A DNA stretch of 64,000 nt from CAZVLQ01 sp964628185 (GCA_964628185.1 CAZVLQ010000006.1:27292-91291), one strand, 5' to 3'; shown: positions 26,824 through 36,911, counted from the first letter of the stretch. Translations and numbers: made by a program. The notes: a model not told the origin generated them from the letters alone.

Positions 26824-28878
26824 TCATGTGCACCGGCTGTCTGCTTCTGATGAAAGCCCGGCCTGACGCAACAGCGCCTCAGTCGTTGGCTTGCGCCCGC
26901 GGAAGGCGACGAATGCATCCATCATGTCGCGGCCGCCACCGACGGACAGCAGTTCCCTTCTCAGGGACTCGGCGGTTTCAGGGTCAAAAATGCCCGCCTC
27001 CTCAAAAGCGGCAAAGGCGTCCGCGGACAACACTTCGGCCCATTTGTAGCTGTAGTAGCCGGCGGCGTAGCCACCGGCGAATATGTGTGAAAAACTGTTC
27101 TGAAACCTGTTGAAATCCGGCGGCCTGAGTACGGCAACCTCATCGCGCACGGCGTCCAGCACGTCCTGTACGCTCCGCCCGCCTGCCGGATCGAATTCCG
27201 TATGCAACATAAAATCAAACAGGGCAAACTCGATCTGGCGCAGCATTTGCAGGCCGGAATGGAAGGTTCTGGCCGCGCGCATCCTGTCAAACAGCGCGTC
27301 AGGGAGCCGTTCGCCCGTCTGAAAATGGCGGGCGAACAGGTCCAGCGCTTCACGCTCCCAGCAGAAATTCTCCATGAACTGGCTGGGCAGTTCCACCGCA
27401 TCCCAGGGCACGCCGCGTATGCCGGACACATCCAGCGTCTCCACCCTGGTGAGCATATGGTGCAGACCGTGACCGAACTCATGAAACAGGGTCAATACCT
27501 CGTCATGCGTCCATAGCGCCGGTTTGTCTCCCACCGGCGCATCGAAGTTGCACACGAGATAGGCCACGGGCAGTTGCAGGGCGCCATCCGGCCGGCGCCA
27601 GCGGATGATGCATTCATCCATCCAGGCGCCGCCGCGCTTGTGCGGTCGCGCATAGGGATCCAGATAGAAGCCCGCCAGGGGTTCGCCCGACGCATCAAGG
27701 ATATCGTAGAAGCGGACGTCCGGATGCCACACGGGCACGCCCCTGTGTTCGTGAATACGGATGCCATAAAGCTTGTGCGCCACTGAAAATAATCCCTCAA
27801 GCACGTATTGCTCCGGAAAATATGGCTTTAAATCTTCCGGTGAGAAATCGAACAGCTTCCGGCGCAGATGTTCCGCGGCAAAGGCGACGTCCCATGCCTC
27901 AAGGGTTTTAAGGGCCGGTTCTGTTGCCGCGAAGGCTTTTAGCTCCGCCAGCTCTTTTTGGGCATGGGGTTTGCTGCGCCGCGCCAGATCACGCAGAAAA
28001 TCAATAACCTCTGAAGGCTTTCCGGCCATTCTGGCAACCAGCGACATCGCACCATAGTTGCCGTAGCCCAGCAATTTCGCTGCTTCCCGCCTGAGCTTCA
28101 GAATTTCATCAATCAGGGGCGCATTGTCCTGATCCCCCACACTGGCCCGGGTGACATAAGCCGTATACATTTGCCGGCGAAGCTCACGATTCTCCGCGTA
28201 TTGCATAAAAGGGATATAGGACGGCGCGTCCAGCGTAAACAACCACCCTTTTTCGTTTTTCGCTTCGGCGCGTTCACGGGCCGCATCCCGGACGGATTGC
28301 GGCAAGCCGTCCAGATCATGCTCATGTTCCAGATACAGTTCAAAGGCGCGGGTGGCATCCAGTACATGCTGCTCGAATTGCGCCCCCAGCTCGGACAAAC
28401 GCACCTGAATTTCCTTAAAACGCAGCTTTTTTTCCGCTGGCAGTTCCGCGCCTCCCAGGCGAAAATCGCGCAGGGCATGACGAATCACCTGTTTTTGCTC
28501 GTCATTCAGGGCCTGAAACACGGGGCTGTCATGCAAGCTTTTGATGGCGGCAAACAGGGCTTCATTCTGGGTCAGTTCCGTCTGGTAGGCCGTCAGTTTC
28601 ATCAAACCCTGCCGGTAAACAGGCCGCAGCGCGTCCGAATCACACACGGCGTTGAGATGATTCACCGGCCCCCACAGGCGGCTCAACCGTTCATCCAGCG
28701 CTTCCAGCGGCTGCATAAGATGTTGCCAGTCGAGGCATTCCTGCCCGAGCAGGGCGGAAATTTCAGTTCTGTTTTCATCCAGCACGGCACCCAGGGCCGG
28801 AAGAATATGTTCGGGTATGATGCATTCAAACAACGGTAATTCCGCATTGATATGCTGTAACAGTGGATTGTCATTCAT
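26824..28878 (-). CDS. prlC: Oligopeptidase A (M3 family)
   Basis: Cytosolic zinc metallopeptidase that degrades short peptides, including cleaved signal peptides. The 684-residue length matches PrlC/OpdA. The catalytic site is HEFGHGLHHML (about 468) with a downstream Glu in the helix ESFVE-like position. Family elements YLVCNFDAPVG and FMENFCWE are visible. The ATG at 28878 is favoured because the family N-terminus begins NDNPLLQ; a start at 28914 adds twelve residues. The promoter must lie in the 217-base gap shared with the hemC terminator. Confidence 0.96.
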   Translation of the reverse strand: MNDNPLLQHINAELPLFECIIPEHILPALGAVLDENRTEISALLGQECLDWQHLMQPLEALDERLSRLWGPVNHLNAVCDSDALRPVYRQGLMKLTAYQTELTQNEALFAAIKSLHDSPVFQALNDEQKQVIRHALRDFRLGGAELPAEKKLRFKEIQVRLSELGAQFEQHVLDATRAFELYLEHEHDLDGLPQSVRDAARERAEAKNEKGWLFTLDAPSYIPFMQYAENRELRRQMYTAYVTRASVGDQDNAPLIDEILKLRREAAKLLGYGNYGAMSLVARMAGKPSEVIDFLRDLARRSKPHAQKELAELKAFAATEPALKTLEAWDVAFAAEHLRRKLFDFSPEDLKPYFPEQYVLEGLFSVAHKLYGIRIHEHRGVPVWHPDVRFYDILDASGEPLAGFYLDPYARPHKRGGAWMDECIIRWRRPDGALQLPVAYLVCNFDAPVGDKPALWTHDEVLTLFHEFGHGLHHMLTRVETLDVSGIRGVPWDAVELPSQFMENFCWEREALDLFARHFQTGERLPDALFDRMRAARTFHSGLQMLRQIEFALFDFMLHTEFDPAGGRSVQDVLDAVRDEVAVLRPPDFNRFQNSFSHIFAGGYAAGYYSYKWAEVLSADAFAAFEEAGIFDPETAESLRRELLSVGGGRDMMDAFVAFRGRKPTTEALLRQAGLSSEADSRCT

Positions 28879-28960
28879 GCCGCGAACGCTGACGTGGACA
28901 GGAAGCCCGATCAAGCCGGGAGAACAGCGCTGCCACGGAAAAACGGTTCCGTGCTTTCAC

Positions 28961-28991
28961 AAAAAACCAGGCGGCGCAGATGCACCGCCTG
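28961..28991 (-). terminator. Rho-independent terminator after hemC
   Basis: On the minus strand CAGGCGG-TGCATCTGCG-CCGCCTG is followed by GTTTTTTG. It lies about 100 bases past the hemC stop and upstream of prlC. A second stem, CACGGAA/TTCCGTG (28934-28953), follows just after. Confidence 0.75.
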
Positions 28992-29095
28992 ACTTTGAGG
29001 GGAGAGGATGTTTCTTCTACTGCTGCGGATCCAAGCCTGCAATACCGGATGTAACTACGATGTGATACGGATCACAAAAGAGCGAATGAGTCTAC

Positions 29096-30022
29096 TCAGC
29101 CTTCCTCCGCGTATAATCGTGCCAGAATCTCCCGTCCGCCGGCATCAAGCACCTCATCAGCCAGCTTCGTCCCCATAGCTTCAGCTTCGCTGCGCGGACC
29201 GGACAGACTGCGCCGGATGAGCCGGCTGCCATCCACTTCGCCAACCAGGCCTTCCAGATGCAGCATGTCGCCATCCAGCGTGGCATGGCCGGCGATCGGA
29301 ACCTGGCACCCGCCCTCCAGCCGCGTCAGAAAGGCGCGCTCGGCCGCCACGCAGTCGGCCGTATCCCTGTGGTGCAGGACATCCACCAGGGCATGGACAT
29401 GCCGGTCGTTCGCCCGGGTCTCAATACCGATCGCGCCCTGGGCCACGGCCGGCAGCATCTGTCCGATATCGAAAAACAGGTGCATCTGATCGGCGATACC
29501 GAGACGCTTCACGCCCGCCGCGGCGAGAATAACGGCATCCGCTTCATGGCCCAGTTTGTTCAGCCGCGTCTGCACGTTGCCGCGAATGGCGACAAATTCA
29601 AATCCCGGATGCCTTGCCTTGATCTGGCATACGCGGCGCAGGGATGAGGTGCCGATTCTGGCCTGCTCCGACAGGCTGGACAGATCGCCGCCGGTCACGG
29701 TCGCCGCTGCGTCGCGCGGATCGGCGCGCTCCAGAATGGCCCGGATACAGAGCTCTTCCGGCACGATGGCCGGAACGTCCTTCATCGAATGCACGGCAAG
29801 ATCGGCGCGCCCGTCGAGCAGGGCCTCCTCGATTTCCTTGGTGAACAGGCCCTTGCCGCCCACCTTGGCCAGCGGCACGTCAAGAATCTTGTCGCCGGTC
29901 GTCCTGATGCGTACCAGTTCCGTGCTTACCCCCGAATGCAGGCGCTCCAGTTCGGCGGCGACATGCCTGGCCTGCCACAGGGCGAGGGCGGAGCCCCGGG
30001 TTGCGATTTTTACATGCGTCAC
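29096..30022 (-). CDS. hemC: Porphobilinogen deaminase (hydroxymethylbilane synthase)
   Basis: Polymerises four porphobilinogens to hydroxymethylbilane in haem synthesis. The 308-residue protein has RIRTTGDK, the catalytic Asp in AVHSMKDVP (about 79), RRVCQIKARHP for the acidic chain, and LEGGCQVPIAGHA whose Cys (about 240) anchors the dipyrromethane cofactor. GTG start at 30022, with GGAGG five bases upstream. The hemD partner, often next, is not present; instead prlC follows after a terminator. It lies 36 bases downstream of rhlB. Confidence 0.97.
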   Translation of the reverse strand: MTHVKIATRGSALALWQARHVAAELERLHSGVSTELVRIRTTGDKILDVPLAKVGGKGLFTKEIEEALLDGRADLAVHSMKDVPAIVPEELCIRAILERADPRDAAATVTGGDLSSLSEQARIGTSSLRRVCQIKARHPGFEFVAIRGNVQTRLNKLGHEADAVILAAAGVKRLGIADQMHLFFDIGQMLPAVAQGAIGIETRANDRHVHALVDVLHHRDTADCVAAERAFLTRLEGGCQVPIAGHATLDGDMLHLEGLVGEVDGSRLIRRSLSGPRSEAEAMGTKLADEVLDAGGREILARLYAEEG

Positions 30023-30058
30023 ATCATCCTCCGGATTCCGGGTCGTCGCGCAGCACGC

Positions 30059-31324
30059 CTATTGTCGCGGCCTGCGGCGTCTTTGCTGCGGACGACCCTG
30101 CTTGCCGCCGCGGGGGGCCTGCACATCCTCACGTCCGAGGCCCTCGGCCGTGGCCCTGGGATGTGGTGGCGGTCCAATCTCCAGCATGGACGGCACAATC
30201 GCCAGCACGGGGATGGCATGACCGATACAGGCCTCGATCTCGGGCAGGCCGAAGCAGAAACGTTCGCAGGAAAAGGAAATGGCCACGCCCCTGGCGCCGG
30301 CACGCGCCGTGCGGCCAATCCGGTGCACATAGTTTTCCGCATCTTCCGGCAGATCGTAATTAAACACATGCGTGACTCCTTCAATGTGCAGGCCACGACT
30401 GGCCACATCGGTTGCCACCAGCAGATGCAGTTTGCCGTCGCAGAAATCCTGCAGGATTCGCATGCGTTTTTTCTGCCTCACATTACCGGACAGAATACCG
30501 ACCTTGAAACCATAACGCGCCAGATTGCGTGCCACCCGTTCCCCGGTGCGTTTCTCGTTGGTGAAAATAAGACCACGCTCAACCTGCTGTGACCGGAGCA
30601 GGTACACCAGAAGTGAAAGTTTCTCATCCATGCCGGTGTGATAAAGGGTCTCTTCCACGCCCTCGGCGATAATATCGCCCTCTTCGGCGCGTATCTTGAC
30701 CGGATCATTCATATGTTCATACGCCAGTTCCAGCACCCGGTGCGACAGGGTGGCGGAAAACAGCATTGCCTGCCGTTCATCATAGCGGGGCAACCGCCGC
30801 ATCAGATAGCGCAAATCCTTGATGAAACCGAGATCAAACATGCGGTCGGCCTCATCCACGATGACCATCTCGCAGGATTTGAGGAAAAAACAGCGCTTTT
30901 TGAAATAATCAATCAGACGTCCCGGCGTGCCGATCAGGATATCCACGCCGTCATCAAATGCGCGCTTCTGCTTTTCGTAGTCCACGCCGCCATAAACGGC
31001 GTGCACCTTAAGCTGCGCATGTCTGGCCAGCAGGTTGGCATCCTTGAATATCTGCACGACCAGTTCACGCGTCGGCGCGATAATCAGCGCCCGTGGATGG
31101 TTGTCCCGCCACCCCGGCTTTGGCGCATGGCTCAGCAGGCGGGTGAGCATCGCGATCAGAAATGTCGCAGTCTTGCCCGTGCCGGTGCGGCCCTGTCCGG
31201 CCACATCACGGCCCTCGAGCGCAAGGGGGAGGGCGGCCTTCTGCACGGCCGTCATCTCTGTAAAGCCCAGATCATCAATCGCCCGCATGACGGGTCGGGG
31301 CAGGTTCAAAGCGTCAAATTTCAT
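30059..31324 (-). CDS. rhlB: DEAD-box RNA helicase, RhlB-like
   Basis: ATP-dependent RNA helicase of 421 residues, most like RhlB, a partner of RNase E in the degradosome. Motifs: Q motif GFTEMTAVQ, Walker A GRTGTGKTATF (about 46), PTRELVVQI, TPGRLIDY, VDEADRMFDLGFI, SATLSHRVLELA, and HRIGRTARAG. The C-terminal tail is rich in basic residues (KQGRPQQRRRRPRQ), as in RhlB. It starts one base after the phosphatase stop and is part of a minus-strand run with dnaQ. A neighbouring RhlE/SrmB identity is less likely because of the RhlB-type linker DLRYLMRRLP. Confidence 0.85.
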   Translation of the reverse strand: MKFDALNLPRPVMRAIDDLGFTEMTAVQKAALPLALEGRDVAGQGRTGTGKTATFLIAMLTRLLSHAPKPGWRDNHPRALIIAPTRELVVQIFKDANLLARHAQLKVHAVYGGVDYEKQKRAFDDGVDILIGTPGRLIDYFKKRCFFLKSCEMVIVDEADRMFDLGFIKDLRYLMRRLPRYDERQAMLFSATLSHRVLELAYEHMNDPVKIRAEEGDIIAEGVEETLYHTGMDEKLSLLVYLLRSQQVERGLIFTNEKRTGERVARNLARYGFKVGILSGNVRQKKRMRILQDFCDGKLHLLVATDVASRGLHIEGVTHVFNYDLPEDAENYVHRIGRTARAGARGVAISFSCERFCFGLPEIEACIGHAIPVLAIVPSMLEIGPPPHPRATAEGLGREDVQAPRGGKQGRPQQRRRRPRQ

Positions 31325-31325
31325 A

Positions 31326-31817
31326 TCATTCCTTCAGAAGGCCAAAACGCTGCAACCAAGCATCGACCTGTATGGTGATATCCATAAACACACGGTGGAA
31401 TACAGCCTCACTCCCGCCCATCGGATCCTTGATCGGCCTGCCGCGTGTTGGCTGGGACAGCAGAAAAACCTTGCCGATGCAGGCCGGGCGCAGTTCCGAG
31501 ACGCGCCGGCGCTGGCGCTGGCTCATAACCAGGATCAGGCCTGCCCGGTCAAGATCGGCCCCCAGCAGGGGTTGAGAGGTATGGCGGGAAAGATCAATGC
31601 CAAACTCCCTGGCAACCTGCTGCGCCACCACCGGCGGGCGCTGGTTGGGAAGCGCCAGCAATCCCCGGCTGAATACGTCCATCTCCATGCCCGCGGCCTC
31701 GAACCCGCGGGCTATGCAGGCAGCGGCAAACGGACTGCGGCACAGATTACCGGCGCAGATCACCAGAATTGGTGAAGGGACAGGCACGGAAGGGTTTAAT
31801 CCCCCATGCGCGGTCAA
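31326..31817 (-). CDS. Low-molecular-weight protein-tyrosine phosphatase
   Basis: A 163-residue LMW phosphatase of the Wzb/Etp/ArsC fold. The nucleophile loop is CAGNLCRSP (C-x5-R) near residue 21 and the general acid is the Asp in IKDPMGGSEAVF (about 130). In many bacteria such enzymes pair with the tyrosine kinase Wzc in capsule synthesis; no kinase or polysaccharide gene is nearby, so the substrate is unknown. The TTG start at 31817 overlaps the dnaQ stop (TTGA); GTG codons a few residues in are alternatives. Confidence 0.88.
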   Translation of the reverse strand: MTAHGGLNPSVPVPSPILVICAGNLCRSPFAAACIARGFEAAGMEMDVFSRGLLALPNQRPPVVAQQVAREFGIDLSRHTSQPLLGADLDRAGLILVMSQRQRRRVSELRPACIGKVFLLSQPTRGRPIKDPMGGSEAVFHRVFMDITIQVDAWLQRFGLLKE

Positions 31818-32551
31818 CCCTGACGTGGGGGAAGCAGCCAGATAGCCTGGCCGCTCTCCTTATGGATGCGCTCAAGCAATTGCCGGTGCGCCGTAACCTC
31901 GTGCTCCCGCAACGGGGGTGCGGCGCGGCGTGTAATACGCGCCGTTTCCGCCTTTTCAAGCCGGCTGCCGGTGGACTCCGGCAATTGTACAAAAGTTCCG
32001 GCCGGCTGTGCCGTTGCCTCCATACCAAGAGAAAACTGGCGCCCGCCGGTCATGGCCAGATACACTTCGGCCAGCAATTCCGCATCCAGAAGCGCCCCGT
32101 GCAAGGTACGATGCCCCCGGTTAATGCCGTAACGATCACAAAGCGCGTCGAGGCTGTTGCGTTGCTGAGGATGCCGTTTGCGGGCAAATTGCAGCGAATC
32201 TATCACCGGGACCCCGGCCATGTCCGGCAATCCGGACAGGTGCAGTTCATGCGCCAGAAATCCCAGATCAAAGGATGCATTGTGAATAACAAGGGTCGCG
32301 TCCCGGATAAATGACAGAAAGGCTTCGCCGATTTCGGCAAAATGCGGTGCATTCTTCACATCTTCATCGCTGATGCCATGAATACGTACGACTTCTTCGG
32401 GAATATGCCGGTCGGGATTGAGATAATAATGAAAGGCATCATCCCGCCGCACCTTGCGCCGGGTGACTCTGATGGCGCCAATCTCCACAATGCGGTCGCC
32501 GTGAAGGGGTGAAAGGCCGGTCGTTTCAGTATCCAGCATGATGAGCTGCAT
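31814..32551 (-). CDS. dnaQ: DNA polymerase III epsilon subunit (3'-5' proofreading exonuclease)
   Basis: Proofreading exonuclease of the replicative polymerase, 245 residues. Exo I is MLDTETTGLS (about 5-14), Exo II HNASFDLGFLAHEL (about 91) and Exo III HGALLDAELLAEVYL (about 150), with the metal-binding acids in place. The C-terminal tail (about 185-245) is where DnaQ binds the alpha subunit. It sits after a 65-base gap from the yhdP-like gene and overlaps the phosphatase gene. rnhA, its usual neighbour in enterobacteria, is not here. Confidence 0.96.
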   Translation of the reverse strand: MQLIMLDTETTGLSPLHGDRIVEIGAIRVTRRKVRRDDAFHYYLNPDRHIPEEVVRIHGISDEDVKNAPHFAEIGEAFLSFIRDATLVIHNASFDLGFLAHELHLSGLPDMAGVPVIDSLQFARKRHPQQRNSLDALCDRYGINRGHRTLHGALLDAELLAEVYLAMTGGRQFSLGMEATAQPAGTFVQLPESTGSRLEKAETARITRRAAPPLREHEVTAHRQLLERIHKESGQAIWLLPPRQG

Positions 32552-32616
32552 GGCCTGAGTATAAGCGATTTAACCGGTTTGAAAACTCCCGTGTTTTTTT
32601 ATGTAAGATTCGCTCA

Positions 32617-35600
32617 TCAGGGCTGTACCGGCTTTGCCTTTTTTCCCGCATCAAACCATTTGCCCGGCAGGTGGATCAGGCGTTCGACCGGGCCGGATTC
32701 TGGCAGGCCGGCCTTTTCCGGACTGATCGCTTCCACTTTGGCATCATACAGGGGCCCATGGACATGATAGATCAGGCGGAACAGGCTTTGCGCCGGCCCG
32801 AGAAAAATATCACGCAGGATTGGGATCATTCTCAGCAACGCATCAAGATTTTGCAGCGGCCGAACCGTCATGTACAGATCAACATTTCCATCCTTCAGAC
32901 TCAGGTTGCCGCTGCCGGCCATATCCAGAGCCGAGGCGCGCATGGCAAGCTTGCTGATATGAGCCCGCTCCCCGTCCACCGCAGCCTCCACCTGCAACCG
33001 CTTGTACAGCATGCCCGGGCCGGAAATGTCCTTGCGTTTGCGCGTCAGGTATTTGGGCAAGTCGGTCAGGCTCAGGGCAGCCAGCAACTTGGTCATCGTG
33101 CCGCCCTCCAGGATGCGCCCGTCATCGGCGCGCAGGCGCAGCCTGCCCTTCATACCATCCCACCACGGATGCCCCGGTCTGATCTGCCCCTGCCCGAACC
33201 ACAGCGCATGCAGCACGCCGCCCTTGAACAGTCTGGAAGCATCCAGTCTGTGGATAATTTCACTGAAATCGCCGCTGATGCCGGCGTAGCCTTTCCAGCG
33301 CAGACCACCACCGTTTTCGGGTGACAGGGTGGCCGTCAGTGTAAGTTTCTGCCCCAGCAGACTGGCTGAAAGCCTGCGCAGATCCACAATACCGTTTCCG
33401 GGCAGACGGAAAAAGGAACTGACATGACTGACGGATAACTGCGCCGCATCGAGCTGTTCGGCCTCCAGGCTGCCAACGCCCTGCTGTGACGAGGCGAATC
33501 GTACATGCACGCCCCGGATGGAGACCGCATCCCATTGAATCCGCCTGAAAAAACCGCGCAAAATCCATGCCTTCTCCGGCTTGACCGCTATCGCTGCATG
33601 CAAAGGCTTGATCGTGTGCGGGATCAGATTCGGCAAGGCTGTTCGATCCATAAAATCCGAACGGATACTCACCTCCACCGGCGCATCACTGAATGGCACC
33701 GTGATGTTCAGACTGCCGAGAAAAGCGGGTGCCCGCAGCGTGTCCATCCTCACCTTCGCCTGCCCGGGTTGAAGGGCGCCGCTGCCTTCGATTCTGGGCA
33801 TGGTACCACGGCTTGTGACACGCGTGATATTGATGCCGCGTGGCGTTTTCTCTCCGTCCATGCTGAGGACATAAGGTATGCCGGCGGCCTTGTCCACCCC
33901 CAGCAAATGTCGCCAGGCCGCATCGAGTAAATCAAGCTGAAGATGCCATGTGCCATCAAATGTGAGCCGGGCGCCCACGCGTCCCTGCGGTGCGTCAAGT
34001 GGAATGTGAAAGCGTTTGACCCACCGGGGAAAGTCACCCGCGGCCTGCAGGGTCAACTGCGTCAGTTGCCATGCGGATTGCTGATCCAGGCGCATCGACA
34101 GATTCAGATCCCCCGCCAGCAACTCATGCTGAACGCGCATGGATTCGATTTTCAATCCCGCCGTTGCATTCCAGTGCAGAACACCTTCGGTCCAGCGCAG
34201 GCGCTGGCCCATCCATTCAGCCTGCCATGCCGGATCAGGCATGAGTCTGGCGTTGCCTTTCTCAGGCATGTCCGCATGGATGGGCCAGTGCAATGAAAAC
34301 TTCGCCATGGCAGGGGAATCCAGCCAGCGCAACTGTGGCAGCATCCCGACGCTTCGCCAGGCCTGAAGATGACCGATATCCACCTTGCCGCCACCTTCGA
34401 TATCAAAAATAATATGCCGCCAGTCGGCAATCGTAACATGCCCGTGAACTACGCCGGCGTCATGCGGGAGCGTAACGTGACTCACCTGCATGCTGGCGCC
34501 GTGATCATTTATTTCGGCAATCGCCTCCATATGCCGCAAGCGTTCCCCGGGCTCCGGCAGCGGGACATCGGCGTCGTGCAGGCGCGCCTGAAGATGAATG
34601 CGGGCTGTTTTCCACCGGCTGAATGCCGGCAATACAAGAGGATCAGTCTGTGCCACCATGATATCACCGACTATATGGTCCGCATTGCCCTGATGCACAC
34701 CATTCAGCCAGTGCCGCCATACCGAATCGCCAAACGGCCTTGCCCATGCGGTAAGCAGAGGCAGCGCCAGCCTGCCGGAACGGATGTGAAGCTGAAGCTT
34801 CCCCTGTGTCCATGCGCCCTGTACATGCAGGGCGTTGGCGCCCGAATCCCACGCCAGTGTTTTCCACTCAAGCCGGCTCACATCCAGCGGCCCCCCTGCC
34901 GTATGGATCAGCCCGTTTGCCGTTATGGTGTCAAATGGAACCACGAGCCGCCCGGCCAGAGCGGTCAGCCTCGCGCCTTTTGACGAGGCAAGCATGGACT
35001 GCAAATGCCAGGGACCGCCATCAGCCGGCCTTTGCAGGGTAATTTCCCCGGCAAACTTCCCCGTGATCCACTTGCGCCAGGGACGGGGAAGCCAGCTCAG
35101 GTCATGGAAACGGGCATGCAGCATCAGGGGAACATGGGCATCGCTCCACGTCACATCCAGGCTCGAGCCGGGAAACCGCAGCGCAAGCCTGCGGCCGGGC
35201 TCGTCAGCATGCAGATACAGATGATCCAGATGACCGTGGTAACCGTCATAGTGGATATCGAGAGACACATCTTCAAGACTGATCCTCGCAGCCAGGGGCA
35301 GAAAACCCGCGGCTGCGGACCGGGCGGCAAGATGCAGGCTGATCGCGCCGCGGCGAACGCTGATGCTCAACGGCTTCAGTCGCGCCGCCAGCAGGCTCCA
35401 TGTGGAAAGGCGCAGGGCCAGATTGGTGTTTGTGGCGCGAATGCGCCCATCCCGGTCCGCGAAGGTGACGTTTTCCGCCTGGACCCATGTATATCCCGCC
35501 CAGTACCAGGAAAGATGGCCAAGATGTAATTTTTCAAGATGCAGTTGTTGCTTGAGTATGGCCTCAAGCTCCGGTCGCATCTTATCCAGAGGCGGCGCCT

Positions 35601-35691
35601 GCCAGTAAAGCCATGCGCCAAAGGCGACGACGCACAGCAACAACAGCAGCAGGACACGTCTGCCTGCAGCAAGAATCATTCCGGCCCGCAT
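32617..35691 (-). CDS. yhdP: YhdP-like AsmA-family protein
   Basis: Large envelope protein (1024 residues) with an N-terminal membrane anchor (VLLLLLLCVVAFGAWLYW, about 13-30) and a long repeated beta region, matching the AsmA/YhdP group that bridges the periplasm and carries phospholipid to the outer membrane. The C-terminal conserved part includes DDGRILEGGTMTKLLAALSL (about 893) and SGNLSLKDGNVDLYMTVRPL, as in YhdP. E. coli YhdP has 1266 residues, so this is a shorter relative. It starts 20 bases after the mlaC stop and so is probably made with the mla genes. Exact substrate is unproven. Confidence 0.82.
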   Translation of the reverse strand: MRAGMILAAGRRVLLLLLLCVVAFGAWLYWQAPPLDKMRPELEAILKQQLHLEKLHLGHLSWYWAGYTWVQAENVTFADRDGRIRATNTNLALRLSTWSLLAARLKPLSISVRRGAISLHLAARSAAAGFLPLAARISLEDVSLDIHYDGYHGHLDHLYLHADEPGRRLALRFPGSSLDVTWSDAHVPLMLHARFHDLSWLPRPWRKWITGKFAGEITLQRPADGGPWHLQSMLASSKGARLTALAGRLVVPFDTITANGLIHTAGGPLDVSRLEWKTLAWDSGANALHVQGAWTQGKLQLHIRSGRLALPLLTAWARPFGDSVWRHWLNGVHQGNADHIVGDIMVAQTDPLVLPAFSRWKTARIHLQARLHDADVPLPEPGERLRHMEAIAEINDHGASMQVSHVTLPHDAGVVHGHVTIADWRHIIFDIEGGGKVDIGHLQAWRSVGMLPQLRWLDSPAMAKFSLHWPIHADMPEKGNARLMPDPAWQAEWMGQRLRWTEGVLHWNATAGLKIESMRVQHELLAGDLNLSMRLDQQSAWQLTQLTLQAAGDFPRWVKRFHIPLDAPQGRVGARLTFDGTWHLQLDLLDAAWRHLLGVDKAAGIPYVLSMDGEKTPRGINITRVTSRGTMPRIEGSGALQPGQAKVRMDTLRAPAFLGSLNITVPFSDAPVEVSIRSDFMDRTALPNLIPHTIKPLHAAIAVKPEKAWILRGFFRRIQWDAVSIRGVHVRFASSQQGVGSLEAEQLDAAQLSVSHVSSFFRLPGNGIVDLRRLSASLLGQKLTLTATLSPENGGGLRWKGYAGISGDFSEIIHRLDASRLFKGGVLHALWFGQGQIRPGHPWWDGMKGRLRLRADDGRILEGGTMTKLLAALSLTDLPKYLTRKRKDISGPGMLYKRLQVEAAVDGERAHISKLAMRASALDMAGSGNLSLKDGNVDLYMTVRPLQNLDALLRMIPILRDIFLGPAQSLFRLIYHVHGPLYDAKVEAISPEKAGLPESGPVERLIHLPGKWFDAGKKAKPVQP

Positions 35692-35711
35692 GATTCATGT
35701 ATCGCCGAGGA

Positions 35712-36329
35712 TCAACTCCGGGTCTTGTCCTGTTTTTTCAGGGCTTCGACTCTTTTCTTCAGGGCGCTGATAAATCCGTCGATTCCTTCCTTGCCGACGG
35801 ATTGTCCGAAATCGGTCCTGAAGGTGCTGACCAGGCTGATCCCCTCGATCTTGATATCATATACACGCCAGCCATTTTTCCTGTGAATCAGGCTGTAGCG
35901 CACGGGCGTTTTTTTCTCGGCGTCAATAACCTCGGAATCGACAATGGCACGCCGGCCCTTTGTTTTCACCTTGCCATAGGAAACGGTCTGATTGCGGTAC
36001 TCGGACAGGCGATTGCCGTAGGAGCGCTCCAGCAGTTCACGAAAGGTGTTGACGAAATCATCGCGCTGCACCGTGTCCATTTTTCTCCATGGCCGCCCCA
36101 GGGAGCGTTTGGCCATTTCCCGGAAATCAAAATAACCCTCAACGGCCTGACGAATGGCTTCACGGTCCGCAAGGGTCATGACGTCCTGGTTGCTGCGGGA
36201 TTTCAGGACCTGAATCACACCGTTGACGGCTGTTTCCACCACGGCCCTGGGGTCATCGCCGGCGGCGCCCCACGCGTGGAGCGGTAACAGGGCCGCCAGT
36301 GCATATGTAAGCAGGATCTTCTTAAGCAT
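35712..36329 (-). CDS. mlaC: Phospholipid-binding protein MlaC
   Basis: Periplasmic carrier that shuttles phospholipid between the outer membrane and the MlaFEDB transporter. The 205-residue product has a signal peptide ending near HAWGA, then a domain with FDFREMAKRSLGRPW (about 77-91) and YSLIHRKNGWRVYDIKIEG (about 149-167), both typical of MlaC/Ttg2D. GGAGG precedes the ATG at 36329 by six bases. It is fourth in mlaF-mlaE-mlaD-mlaC. The usual mlaB (STAS subunit) and a BolA-type gene do not follow; a YhdP-like gene does. Confidence 0.94.
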   Translation of the reverse strand: MLKKILLTYALAALLPLHAWGAAGDDPRAVVETAVNGVIQVLKSRSNQDVMTLADREAIRQAVEGYFDFREMAKRSLGRPWRKMDTVQRDDFVNTFRELLERSYGNRLSEYRNQTVSYGKVKTKGRRAIVDSEVIDAEKKTPVRYSLIHRKNGWRVYDIKIEGISLVSTFRTDFGQSVGKEGIDGFISALKKRVEALKKQDKTRS

Positions 36330-36430
36330 TTCAGACCTCCATAAGGGAATCATGATTCATCATTCTACGTATCAACGGAGAAAACGGCACGGGGCGCCTG
36401 TTACTCCTGTGCGTGCAACTTTGCCCCCGG

Positions 36431-36883
36431 CTATTTTTTCTGCCCGGTAAACACATATTTGGCCACCAGGTCTTCCAGGTTGATGGCGGATTCCGTCTCC
36501 TCAATTTCATCCTTATTGGCAAGATACGTGTCATCAGCGCCTTGGGAAATACGGATGAAGCGGTCACCGATAATGCCCTTGGTCCGGACGGAGGCAATTG
36601 CATCCGAAGTGATTTTAATGTCATCGTGGATACGCAGGATAAGCGATGCCTGGTCATCCTTGTTCAGGTGAACGGTCTCGACTCGCCCGATGGCAACGCC
36701 CGCCATCATGACATCGGCGCCGGCCCGGATGCCTCCCACGTCGTCAAAACTGGCCGTCACTTCATAACCCGAACGTCCCAGGCCGCCAATCTCGCCCAGC
36801 TTCAGGGCCATATAGAACATGCCCGCAATGCCAATGAACACGAAAAGTCCAACGGCAATCTCGATTCGTTTGTATTCACTCAT
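36431..36883 (-). CDS. mlaD: MlaD, MCE-domain subunit of the lipid ABC transporter
   Basis: Inner-membrane MCE protein forming the hexameric ring of the Mla transporter. The 150-residue product has one membrane segment (IAVGLFVFIGIAGMFYMALK, about 9-28) and a single MCE domain with FDDVGGIRAGADVMMAGVAIG (split around residue 47-67) and VRTKGIIGDRFIRIS (about 100-114). Length matches MlaD of other proteobacteria. Located between mlaE (28-base gap) and mlaC (101-base gap). Confidence 0.95.
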   Translation of the reverse strand: MSEYKRIEIAVGLFVFIGIAGMFYMALKLGEIGGLGRSGYEVTASFDDVGGIRAGADVMMAGVAIGRVETVHLNKDDQASLILRIHDDIKITSDAIASVRTKGIIGDRFIRISQGADDTYLANKDEIEETESAINLEDLVAKYVFTGQKK

Positions 36884-36911
36884 GGCGGCTGCTCCATAGA
36901 TGCATGTTTTG